Source: an uncultured Pseudomonadales bacterium
GTDB lineage: Bacteria > Pseudomonadota > Gammaproteobacteria > Pseudomonadales > Pseudohongiellaceae
Assembly: GCA_943842505.1 (NCBI GenBank)
Contig: CALTDI010000001.1
Span: 62,001 to 126,000, forward strand
Length of the DNA stretch: 64,000 bases
Direction: 5' to 3'
Positions 57,201 through 64,000 of the stretch are shown here, piece by piece. The position numbers were made by a program, and so were the translations under genes. How positions within the stretch are numbered: the stretch's first letter is position 1; the number at the start of each line of letters is the position of its first letter. Below the pieces are notes generated by a model. The model made no database searches. It had not been told where the DNA came from and saw nothing but the letters and a program-made list of their open reading frames with translations.

Positions 57201-57375
57201 TAATCTCCGCCGAGGCTCCCGGATAGCTGGTGCTGATCGAGACCACTGGCGGGCTGGTGTCTGGGTATTCACGCAGCGGAAGCTGAGTAAATGACATGAT
57301 GCCAAAGGCAACCAGCATCAAGCTCAATACGGTCGCAAAGACCGGTCGCTTAACTGAAATATCAGAAAGAATCAT
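54250..57375 (-). CDS. RND multidrug efflux transporter, inner-membrane pump
   Basis: 1041 residues, full AcrB-family length. It shows the duplicated porter and 12-helix arrangement, with the proton-relay Asp pair in VGLIVDDSIVVLENIQRR and the usual LREYPDTSPPVVSISTSYPG start. As a trimer it exports hydrophobic compounds with the adaptor encoded 17 bases upstream. No TolC-like outer-membrane gene is adjacent, so it must use one from elsewhere. The closest type (AcrB/MexF/OqxB-like) cannot be decided. Confidence 0.95.
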   Translation of the reverse strand: MILSDISVKRPVFATVLSLMLVAFGIMSFTQLPLREYPDTSPPVVSISTSYPGASAEIIETQITELIEDQINGIDGVDAINSSSVDGSSRISVEFAVGTDIEVAANDIRDKISRVVRSLPEEVDPPQIAKADSDARPIQYFNLVSSQLSYLELNDYANRYIVDQFAVLDGVSNVSVSGNGGFAMRVWLDRVALAARGLTVIDVANALRRENIELPAGRIDSTNMEFSVRVERIFQSADDFSRLVIARGQDNYLVTLGEVARVELGSANERSIYRGNGVEAVGIGIVKQSTANSLSVLRGTEALADRIRPTLPDHMDLVVSSSDAEFIENAISSVYSTIFMTMGLVSLVIYMFLGSIRVMLIPVITIPVCLISAFIVISGFGLSINLITLLGLVLCVGLIVDDSIVVLENIQRRVENGEPPLLAAYNGSRQVAFAVIATTAVLVAVFVPVVFLEGNLGILFYELAVTICGAVIISSVLALSLTPMMSSKLLTTHAHESWLTHHVDVFFRWLQRGYHDALTVCLRFSWMVVASLLFVMIAIYFLFQQLPSAFAPSEDQGVIFASIQGPEGANLNYMEQQVTSIQDQVMPYIDAGEVQNIVTMTPGWGGGGGVNSGMTIISLPSWEEREKNTASVMRELTGKWNEIPGIRAFMFMRSGLGRGGGGQPVQFVIGGRSYDELVQWRDLLLERSQESGMFTRLDSDFNETKPSLTVTVDKIRAADLGVSIQSIGSTLQAMMSESRVTTFADQGEEYDVIVQAEDAQRASPDDLTNIYVRSDTSGQLIPLANVIQVENSSGPTALNRYNRIRSITISGGLAAGVGLDEGLSFLEGVVAQELPEYAQVAYKGESLDLKSSEGGLTTVFLLALLVVFLVLAAQFESFIHPLIIMTTVPLAVLGALIGLLLTDNSLNIYSNIGLVILVGIASKNGILIVEFANQLRDEGKEFAEALIEACDLRLRPVLMTALSTLVGAIPLIMATGAGSESRILLGTVIFSGVLMTTITTLFVVPVVYNLLARKTGSPEAVSRALESLQNQEEGRVAAESS

Positions 57376-57392
57376 CGCTGTATCCTCTTCGG

Positions 57393-58526
57393 CTATGCGC
57401 CGCCTGTCGCTGCATCGCCTGCGCCACGGGGAAACTGAGGCCTGCCTGATTGGGCCGGCTCTTCGCTGCCAGTGCGGACGGTAAGACCAGGACGAACCCT
57501 AATCACGCCTTCACTAATCACCTGATCACCGACCTGCAGACCCTCGGTGATTTCGACCAGTCCATCACGGCGACGACCCAAACCAACAGAAACACGCGAT
57601 ACGCGATTCTCTGCCCCTACGGTATAAACAAACTGTTGCCCCTGACTGGCTATAACAGAACGCTCGGGCACTACTAATACTCTTTCTTCGTTCAGCGCGA
57701 GGGCGACTGTCATCAGCATGCCCGGTCGCAGTCGCAGATCAGGATTATCGATCTGCGCCCGTATCGAAACACCGCGAGTGACCGGATCTATTCTCGATCC
57801 GACGACGTTGATCACCCCATTGAACTGCTGATCTTTGTAGACGATGCTCCTGGCAGTAATTTCTTGTCCCACACCAACTTCGGCGAGATAGACCTCCGGG
57901 ATGGTGAAGTCCAGTTTTATAACCGAGACATCATCCAGAGTGGTGATAACCATACCCGGCGTGAGCAGAGTGCCTTCGCTGACGTTGCGAAAGCCGAGAA
58001 AACCGGAGAAAGGTGCACGCACCAGTCTGTCATCCATATCGACGAGAACACCCTCTAGCCGAGCATTGGCAGTCTCAAGATTGGTACGCGCCTGATCGAA
58101 CTCGTTGTCGGCGACGAGATTGCTGTTAGAAAGATTCTGCAGGCGTGACATCTGCCGCTTGGCGTCGTCCACATTAGCCTGGGCCTCGGCTAGCCGCGAG
58201 GCCTCGGAGGTATTGGTTAACTCAACAAGTATTCGCCCCTGCTCTACAAAGTCACCATCTTGAAAGCCGACCTTGCTAACGATTTCCGAGACCGAAGCGG
58301 TCAGGTCTACCGACTCGTTCGCTACAGTCGTGCCAACGGACTCAACCTCATCGGCAATCACCTTCAAAGTAACAGGCACTACCTCCACCAGAGGCGCCCC
58401 GCCCCCACCAAAGCGATTGAACCCACCTTGGGGCTCTTCAGCCACCTTGGCATAGACGAAGTAGGAAAGAACCGAAGCCCCTGCCAGCATCACCAACAAC
58501 ACAGGATGTCGCGTAATAAAATTCAC
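57393..58526 (-). CDS. RND periplasmic adaptor (membrane fusion protein)
   Basis: 377 residues with an N-terminal anchor (HPVLLVMLAGASVLSYFVYA). It has the lipoyl/hairpin arrangement: VGFQDGDFVEQGRILVEL, a coiled-coil helical hairpin (ANVDDAKRQMSRLQNLS...), then the beta-barrel (VRAPFSGFLGFRNVSEGTLL). It links the RND pump to an outer-membrane channel. First gene of a two-gene operon; a Gly-rich tail precedes the stop. Confidence 0.94.
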   Translation of the reverse strand: MNFITRHPVLLVMLAGASVLSYFVYAKVAEEPQGGFNRFGGGGAPLVEVVPVTLKVIADEVESVGTTVANESVDLTASVSEIVSKVGFQDGDFVEQGRILVELTNTSEASRLAEAQANVDDAKRQMSRLQNLSNSNLVADNEFDQARTNLETANARLEGVLVDMDDRLVRAPFSGFLGFRNVSEGTLLTPGMVITTLDDVSVIKLDFTIPEVYLAEVGVGQEITARSIVYKDQQFNGVINVVGSRIDPVTRGVSIRAQIDNPDLRLRPGMLMTVALALNEERVLVVPERSVIASQGQQFVYTVGAENRVSRVSVGLGRRRDGLVEITEGLQVGDQVISEGVIRVRPGLTVRTGSEEPAQSGRPQFPRGAGDAATGGA

Positions 58527-58796
58527 TTGGTTTCCCCGGGGCAGCTATGGACCCTGTAGCTAGATCTCGAGAGCTGGTGCCAGCCAGCAGACGCTAAAAC
58601 GATGATTGGTACCGATTCGCAGTGCATGATTTATTGATTAACTAGACTATACGCCCTATGCCAGAAGATAGATCATAGGAATCGAAGAAGTTCTTGCGGT
58701 AAATCCGCCGGCTTGGGGATTGAATTAGGGGCTAGAGGCTGAGCGAAATGCACACTCAGCACTGCGCCGATAGACAATGAGGGTATTTGGAGCCAA
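58527..58796. other. Intergenic upstream of the RND operon
   Basis: 270 bases between the adaptor start and the kinase remnant. It should carry the RND promoter. No regulatory gene or clear operator found. Confidence 0.5.
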
Positions 58797-59094
58797 TTAA
58801 TTAAAAAAGATGTCTACGGTAGTGCCCTCACCCACCTCACTCTCGATCGATATAGCCCAACCGACTCTTTCGCAGAGTTTCTTAACCAGGCTCAAGCCCA
58901 TGCCGGCACCACTGGATTTGGTTGTGAAATTTCGATTATAGACATTGGGCAGATCTTCCGAGCTTATGCCCTCGCCAGTATCTTTGATGCGCAGGCTATC
59001 CTTTTCCTGAATAATCTCTATGATCGCGCCACTCAGAAAAGCCATATTCAACTAGCGCCTGTAGCAAACAGAATAATCAACGAAGGCGATTAGT
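58797..59094 (-). pseudogene. Sensor histidine kinase C-terminal remnant
   Basis: 84 open residues carry the ATPase end of a kinase: KDTGEGIS (G1-like), YNRNFTTKSSGAGMGLSLVKK (F and G2 boxes) and SEVGEGTTVDIFF at the end. The homologous N-box region (LLQALVEYGFSEW) continues upstream in a different frame, so a frameshift interrupts it near 59040, and the dimerisation and sensor parts are absent. A leftover gene. Confidence 0.75.
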
Positions 59095-59124
59095 CATACT
59101 TAGCTAGAGAATAAACTTGCCTGC

Positions 59125-59139
59125 GAATGACTCTCATTC
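59125..59139 (+). promoter_or_regulatory. Likely Fur box upstream of TonB receptor
   Basis: GAATGACTCTCATTC, a symmetrical site (GAATGA-CTC-TCATTC) with AATGA and TCATT halves as in the Fur consensus. It lies about 190 bases upstream of the receptor start. Could alternatively regulate the kinase remnant. Confidence 0.65.
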
Positions 59140-59325
59140 CAAAGATAAACAGACACGATTTTCTGGAAGCACCTCAGCAAACTCCCACAATTAAATTGAT
59201 GCACATCAACTTTCCTTAACCTAGCGTCATCTTTGGCTCTATCTGCGACATCGTGTCGCAGGCCGCAGCCTTATATAGGCATAACAATGACTGTACGATG
59301 CGCTCATATCTTTGGGAGAAGAAAC

Positions 59326-61446
59326 ATGCAATCAAAATTTTTACCACTTGTACTAGCAAGTCTGCCAATCGTCGCCTTCGCGCAAGACACCCGCAACGTT
59401 CAAGAAATAGTAGTTATCGGTGTGCGCGACACACATACAGTCGTAACCGATGACACGCTGGTAGCGCCGTCGGATACGGCGCAGATGCTCAGGAAAATGC
59501 CTGGCGCCAACATCAACAAGAATGGTGAGCTTACCGGCATCGCGCAATATCGCGGCATGTTTGGTGACCGCATTCGTGTATCCGTCGATGGCGCACAGGT
59601 CAGTGGCGCCGGCCCTAACTCCATGGATGCCCCACTCTCCTATGCTCCAATTGCCTTACTGCAGTCGCTCACTATCAATCGTGGCATTACACCAGTAAGC
59701 GCCGGACAGGAGACCATAGGCGGCTATGTGGAAGCAAAAACCTACGCCGGAGAATTCACCAACTCCAGTGACTTCAGCTTCGATGGCCGCACCTATTTTG
59801 GCGCCCAGTCTATCAATGAAGGCTTCGTGGCCAGCGGCTTCTTCTCTCTGGCGAACCGCAACAGCATTTTCAGAGCGTTCGTAATGAACGAGAGCGCCGA
59901 TGATCTTGAATTTCCTGGCGGCACTATCACCCCTTCAGAATACGAGCGGGAGAGATTCGATCTCGGCTACAGCTACCGTAGCGGCGATCATGAGTTTAGT
60001 ATCGATCTTGCTCGCAACAACACTGGCGATGCCGGCACACCCTCACTGCCCATGGACATTCTCTCCATCGACAGCGACCTGTTTCGCTCGCGTTACAGCT
60101 TCGATGGAAATAACTATCGCGTCACAGCCGAGCTATTCGGCAGCGATAACGCGCACTGGATGAGTAATTTTCATCTGCGCCGGCCACCACAGACTGCATC
60201 GATGACCAATGACAATATGCGCTTCCGCCAGACCTATGCTGTCAGTGATAACTTGGGCTTCGCATTAAAGCTGGAGCAATTTGTTGCCAACGGCTCCTGG
60301 CAATATGGTATCGATGGTCACTTCACAGAACATGATGCCGTTATCAGCAACCCCAATGCCGGCCCTTTCTATATCGACAATTTCAATGCCACCACACGGG
60401 ACGTGTTAGGTGTCTTTGCCGAGCGCAGCATTTCACTCAGCGATTCTATCGGTTTCGACTTCGGCGCACGCTACAACAGAGTTAGCGCGGATGCGGGCCA
60501 GGTATCAGCCAATCTCAACCCGATGAACATGGCGATGGGCATGCCTGTCATGATGAACAACATGGCCGGCATGCTAGCGGCTAATTTCAATGGCCAGGAC
60601 TTGTCGCAAGTTGATAATAATGTCGACTGGTTTGCCCGTTTCAGTATTTATACGGATAACGATGTCACCTGGTATGTGGGCGCTGCGCGTAAGACTCGCT
60701 CTGCCTCCTATCAGGAACGTTATCTGTGGATTCCTATGGAGGCGACAGGCGGACTGGCTGACGGCAAGACCTATGTTGGCACGCCAGATCTGGACCCTGA
60801 GGTTGCACACGAACTTGAACTTGGCTTCGACTGGGAGGCTGGCGATTTCAATGTATACCCGAGATTCTTCTATAAGGAAGTATCGGACTATATTCAGGGC
60901 ACGCCCAGCACCAACATGACGGTGAATCAGTTTTCCATGATGATGGCGAACATGGGAATGGGACTGCCGAACCCCTTGCAGTTCACCAACACTGAGGCGA
61001 CGTTCTATGGGTTTGATGTAGATGCCGATTACGCGCTAAGCGACCGCCTTACTCTGCGCGCTGTCGCGAGTATGGTTCGCGGCGAGAGAGACGACATTAG
61101 CGACAACCTCTATCGCGTCTCGCCGGACAATATATTGGTATCGCTAGACTATAGAGCCAATAGCTGGACCGGCACCCTCGAGAGCATTACCTACGCAGAA
61201 CAGGACCGTATCTCTGCAACCAATATAGAACAGGCGACGGATGGCTATAGTATCCTGAACATGTCTGCCATGGTCAGCTTCGACACGGATACCGAGTTAC
61301 GCCTGGGGGTTGAGAACGTATTGGATGAAGACTACCTCGATCATCTGGCCGCCTACAATAGAGCCTTCAACCCAGACATCGCTATGCGCAGTCGGATGCC
61401 TGGACTGGGCCGCAATTTCTATGCCCGGCTTATGTGGTACTTTTAG
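59326..61446 (+). CDS. TonB-dependent receptor, Met-rich (metal uptake)
   Basis: 706 residues from the ATG at 59326 (MQSKFLPLVLASLPIVAFAQ, a signal peptide); a GGGAGAAG site lies upstream. The plug has VQEIVVIGVRDT then QMLRKMPGANINKNGELTG, IAQYRGMFGDRIRVSVDGAQ and APIALLQSLTINRG. The barrel ends MWYF. Two very Met-rich loops stand out (NMAMGMPVMMNNMAGML and MMMANMGMGL), recalling copper-receptor OprC/NosA-type proteins. A Fur-like box upstream and the adjacent PepSY gene favour iron; the substrate is unresolved. Confidence 0.9.
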   Translation: MQSKFLPLVLASLPIVAFAQDTRNVQEIVVIGVRDTHTVVTDDTLVAPSDTAQMLRKMPGANINKNGELTGIAQYRGMFGDRIRVSVDGAQVSGAGPNSMDAPLSYAPIALLQSLTINRGITPVSAGQETIGGYVEAKTYAGEFTNSSDFSFDGRTYFGAQSINEGFVASGFFSLANRNSIFRAFVMNESADDLEFPGGTITPSEYERERFDLGYSYRSGDHEFSIDLARNNTGDAGTPSLPMDILSIDSDLFRSRYSFDGNNYRVTAELFGSDNAHWMSNFHLRRPPQTASMTNDNMRFRQTYAVSDNLGFALKLEQFVANGSWQYGIDGHFTEHDAVISNPNAGPFYIDNFNATTRDVLGVFAERSISLSDSIGFDFGARYNRVSADAGQVSANLNPMNMAMGMPVMMNNMAGMLAANFNGQDLSQVDNNVDWFARFSIYTDNDVTWYVGAARKTRSASYQERYLWIPMEATGGLADGKTYVGTPDLDPEVAHELELGFDWEAGDFNVYPRFFYKEVSDYIQGTPSTNMTVNQFSMMMANMGMGLPNPLQFTNTEATFYGFDVDADYALSDRLTLRAVASMVRGERDDISDNLYRVSPDNILVSLDYRANSWTGTLESITYAEQDRISATNIEQATDGYSILNMSAMVSFDTDTELRLGVENVLDEDYLDHLAAYNRAFNPDIAMRSRMPGLGRNFYARLMWYF

Positions 61447-61553
61447 GAAGAAGGAATTAAAGAAGGACGACTAAGAAGAACCGCTATGAACGATCGCTAA
61501 AAAGGATCGCCAACAAGGATAGTTAGAAAGATAGTTAAGAAGAGAGTCAAAGA

Positions 61554-61597
61554 GGGAAGGCAAAGAACCAACTAGTGCTTGAGCCTTCCCTTTCTCT
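61554..61597 (+). terminator. Probable terminator of the TonB receptor gene
   Basis: GGGAAGGC (61554-61561) pairs with GCCTTCCC (61583-61590), a 21-base loop, followed by TTTCTCTC. About 110 bases after the receptor stop. Confidence 0.6.
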
Positions 61598-61808
61598 CGA
61601 GTAAAAATCTGCTTTTAGTAATTGCCTGCAACTCACACACTATGCAGGAGAACCCGAGTTGCACGCAGGCCTCCCCAGCTCGGCCATTGGACGCCGCCTA
61701 GCTACTGTTCTCACCACTGCTGCCTGTAATAAATTCACAGAAGCGACACCTTATGTGCAAACTACCAGTCATCGCAGAAAAAGGTGACATGACAGCCGGA
61801 TTGCTAGT

Positions 61809-61835
61809 AGAATGAGAATGATTCGTATTTGTATT
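61809..61835 (+). promoter_or_regulatory. Likely Fur box upstream of PepSY gene
   Basis: AGAATGAGAATGATTCG followed by TATTTGTATT matches about two-thirds of the Fur consensus GATAATGATAATCATTATC and lies 20-46 bases upstream of the ATG. Confidence 0.65.
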
Positions 61836-61854
61836 AATTATTAGCGGTCTTCTC

Positions 61855-63000
61855 ATGTTTAGAAAAACAGTCTTCTGGCTTCATCTTGCCTGCGGCGTCA
61901 GTGCCGGCATAGTGGTGTTGATGATGTCCGTAACCGGCGTAGTCCTTACCTATGAGCGCCAGGTACAAGTGTGGGAGGACCGCAGCTACTACAGCGCAGC
62001 AGAGCCCGGCCAGGAGATGATGAGCGCCGATGAATTGATCGCGGCAAGTCGAGAACTGCAGGGATTCGAACCCAGCACTCTACTGATCAGCTCAGACCCG
62101 ACTGCCCCAGCTGTGCTTAGACAGGGCGGGAGCCAGACGCAGTACCTCAACCCTTATACCGGTCAGGCCTACCCTGCCCATTCGGATTCACTCAGCGCAT
62201 TCTTCGCCACCGTGCGCGGCTGGCACCGCTGGTTCAATATGACCGGCGACAATCGCAGCTCGGCTCGGGTCGTAACCGGCGCGGCGAATCTGATGTTCCT
62301 GTTTCTGGTACTCAGCGGCATCTATCTCTGGCTACCCAAGATATTCGCCTGGGCTACGCTACGCTCGCGCATCCTATTCAATCGAGAGAACAGCAATACA
62401 CAGGCCAGGGACTTTAACTGGCACCATGTGTTCGGGTTTTGGGCCGCCATTCCACTGGTCGTCATCATTTCGACCGCGACGGTATTCAACTACTCCTGGG
62501 CAAATAATCTCGTTTACCGACTCGCGGGCGAAGAACCCCCTGCCCGAAGCAGTGCTAGCGAGGAGACAGGCAACGCAGTTGTAGCCGACCGCATTCCCTA
62601 CTCCGCGCTAGTAGACACAGCAAAAACCTATAGCGATGACTGGCGCACCCTATCTCTGCCCATTGGGGATACCACCGCCACCGCAGCGACGATAACCATC
62701 GACGAAGGTGATGGCGGGCAGCCACACAAGCGTCATGCCCTCACCCTCGATGTCAGCTCAGGCGAAGTCGTCACCTGGGCACCCTTTACCAGTCAGACCG
62801 CTGGACGTCAGGCGCGACGATGGGTTAGATTCTTACACACTGGAGAAGCCTTAGGCATTACAGGACAGACCATAGCTGGTCTGGCATCCTTTGCGGCAAT
62901 CCTTATGGTGTGGACGGGTCTAGCCTTGGCGATCCGCCGCTTTCTACGCTGGCTCGCTAGGCAGCGCCGCACAAGAGAGATTGAAGTCCCTTCGACTTAG
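61855..63000 (+). CDS. PepSY-associated transmembrane protein
   Basis: 381 residues. The start VFWLHLACGVSAGIVVLMMS and then VTGVVLTYERQ is the typical first helix of PepSY_TM proteins, with further helices at about residues 140-165, 200-220 and 340-360. A periplasmic PepSY-like region (STLLISSDPTAPAVLRQGG) is present, and His residues in the helices (HRWFNMTGDN, HHVFGFW) suggest a heme or ferric-siderophore reductase role, as for the FoxB-type proteins next to iron receptors. Fur-like box upstream. Confidence 0.88.
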   Translation: MFRKTVFWLHLACGVSAGIVVLMMSVTGVVLTYERQVQVWEDRSYYSAAEPGQEMMSADELIAASRELQGFEPSTLLISSDPTAPAVLRQGGSQTQYLNPYTGQAYPAHSDSLSAFFATVRGWHRWFNMTGDNRSSARVVTGAANLMFLFLVLSGIYLWLPKIFAWATLRSRILFNRENSNTQARDFNWHHVFGFWAAIPLVVIISTATVFNYSWANNLVYRLAGEEPPARSSASEETGNAVVADRIPYSALVDTAKTYSDDWRTLSLPIGDTTATAATITIDEGDGGQPHKRHALTLDVSSGEVVTWAPFTSQTAGRQARRWVRFLHTGEALGITGQTIAGLASFAAILMVWTGLALAIRRFLRWLARQRRTREIEVPST

Positions 63001-63030
63001 ACGATCTCCTGGCAGTAGCTAATACGGTTT

Positions 63031-64000
63031 ATGAAACCATTCCTCCTGGTAATAGCGATCTCAATTCTCAACAGCTGCAGCAGTGGCAAACTTGCCACCG
63101 ACCAAGGCATCCCCTGGGAACTTGCCGAGCATCGTAGTGAGACGATCTCCAATCTGCGCTATCACTTTGCGCTGGATATCCCTGCCTCTCGCACAGAGAC
63201 AATTACCGGAGGGTCTCGCATCAGCCTGAACTGGAATGACGACAGCGCTCAGCCCCTGGTTATCGACTTCCTGCAACCCGAGCAGCGAGTCCATAGCGTG
63301 AGCGTTAACGGCGCGAGCTCAACCTGGCAGCCGGTGAACGATCATATCGTCATCCCTGCGCAGTCGCTGAGACCGGGTGAGAATACTGTAGACCTGGAAT
63401 TCGATGTCGGCGATGAAGCGCTCAATCGACGCGAAGATTTTATGTACGCGCTATTTGTTCCCGACCGCGCCCACTTCTCTCTCCCCCTATTCGATCAACC
63501 TAATTTAAAAGGCCGGGTAACGTGGGAGGTGACCGTGCCGGAACAATGGCAGGTAGTCGCCAACGGGCCGCAGTCCAGCAGCAGCACCGAAAGTGGTCGC
63601 ACACACTATGGCTTCGATGAAACGCTGCCCATGCCCAGCTATCTTTTTGCCGTCGCCGCAGGCATGTTCGAGAGGGAAACCGCAGTGATCGACGGCCGCA
63701 CCTTCAACATGTATCACCGCGAGACCGACGCCGCCAAGGTGGCGCGCAATTCAGAGGAAGTCTTTCGACTCCACGCGGCCTCCGTAGAATGGCTGGAGGA
63801 CTATACGCAGATCGACTACCCGTTTCAGAAATTCGATTTCGTTCTCATTCCCTCCTTTCAATACGGCGGCATGGAACACCCCGGCGGAATCCTCTACCGC
63901 CAGGCGAGCGTATTACTGGATGAGACCGCAACTCAGAACCAGATGCTGGGACGCGCGTCTCTCATAGCTCACGAGACGGCCCATATGTGGTTCGGTGACC
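63031..64000 (+). CDS. M1-family metallopeptidase, 5' part (runs off window)
   Basis: 323 residues visible, from the ATG at 63031. A lipoprotein signal ends ILNSCSSG (Cys16). The M1 N-terminal beta domain is followed by the substrate motif QYGGMEHPGG (a GAMEN-type variant) and the zinc site HETAHMWFGD (HExxH) at the window end. It is an outer-membrane-anchored aminopeptidase-like enzyme. It is not in a complete frame within the window because the C-terminus lies beyond 64000. Confidence 0.92.
   Translation, partial: MKPFLLVIAISILNSCSSGKLATDQGIPWELAEHRSETISNLRYHFALDIPASRTETITGGSRISLNWNDDSAQPLVIDFLQPEQRVHSVSVNGASSTWQPVNDHIVIPAQSLRPGENTVDLEFDVGDEALNRREDFMYALFVPDRAHFSLPLFDQPNLKGRVTWEVTVPEQWQVVANGPQSSSSTESGRTHYGFDETLPMPSYLFAVAAGMFERETAVIDGRTFNMYHRETDAAKVARNSEEVFRLHAASVEWLEDYTQIDYPFQKFDFVLIPSFQYGGMEHPGGILYRQASVLLDETATQNQMLGRASLIAHETAHMWFGD

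Larger units (their letters stand above)
61447..61854. other. Intergenic with purine-rich stretch and terminator
   Basis: 61447-61562 is strongly purine-rich on the plus strand (repeated AAGAAG and GATAGTTA motifs). It is followed by a hairpin that may terminate the receptor transcript, and then the promoter region of the PepSY gene with a Fur-like box. Confidence 0.55.

Overview
The window reads as chromosomal DNA of a Gram-negative heterotroph, most likely an aquatic or marine gammaproteobacterium. This is inferred from TonB-dependent receptors, an RND pump with its adaptor, many Sec, Tat and lipoprotein signals, DsbB, Fur-type boxes, a REP-associated transposase and a tRNA-Phe-like 3' fragment of proteobacterial type. 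No rRNA or complete tRNA was found. Most of the coding capacity is exported enzymes and transporters, so this is envelope and scavenging territory rather than housekeeping.

Layout. 0-7 kb: exported proteins on the minus strand (a frameshifted arylsulfotransferase, an exported methyltransferase-like protein, a cupin, an NhaC antiporter, small lipoproteins). 7.3-9.5 kb: a BtuB-like receptor under a cobalamin riboswitch. 9.6-10.2 kb: a RelE/Xre toxin-antitoxin pair with its promoter and operator visible. 10.2-14.4 kb: a cytochrome c gene broken by an in-frame amber codon, cysK, a VOC protein and selA without selB. 14.7-18.6 kb: a 2-hydroxyacid dehydrogenase, a CPXCG protein, then an AT-rich trio (membrane nucleotidyl cyclase, ICMT-like methyltransferase, unknown). 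19-21.7 kb: ppdK. 21.7-25.4 kb: a segment bounded by two copies of a tRNA-Phe-derived sequence, carrying higBA, a RAYT transposase with 21-bp terminal inverted repeats, dsbB and an MBL hydrolase, and ending in a dense hairpin cluster. 26.2-30.6 kb: two lipoprotein sulfatases flanking an exported formylglycine-generating enzyme. 30.7-34.3 kb: membrane proteins, an alpha/beta hydrolase and an NHL protein. 34.4-37.8 kb: a compact TTQ amine dehydrogenase operon (mauB-E-D-A plus cytochrome c). 38-43.2 kb: an MFS transporter, a second NHL protein, a dienelactone hydrolase and a serine hydrolase. 43.3-48.5 kb: exported PLP racemase, N-acyl-D-amino-acid deacylase, a YkvA protein and a second serine hydrolase. 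48.9-54.1 kb: CPA2 antiporter, CPBP protease divergent from a TetR regulator with paired operators, an exported ABM-like protein, and IS-damaged remnants. 54.2-58.5 kb: RND pump and adaptor. 58.8-64 kb: a histidine-kinase remnant, then a Fur-box-preceded iron or metal uptake block (Met-rich TonB receptor, PepSY protein) and the start of an M1 peptidase.

The most distinctive pattern is a family of seven palindromic elements between 30.6 and 43.3 kb, built on the core GGGGTCGGAGGGATTTA (or GGGGTAGTAGGGAT). Six lie downstream of a stop codon, five of them within 20 bases. The ends of the RAYT element at 22.5-23.3 kb carry a shorter related sequence (GGGGACAGATTTATTTT). This looks like a RAYT/REP system whose non-autonomous palindromes have been recruited as gene ends; two copies are perfect 33- and 35-bp hairpins, and one supplies the stop codon of the converging gene.

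Functional themes: periplasmic capture of organic sulfate esters (sulfatases with their own maturase), amines (TTQ dehydrogenase), D-amino-acid compounds (racemase, D-aminoacylase, serine hydrolases), and metals or B12 (two TonB receptors with recognisable cis-regulation).
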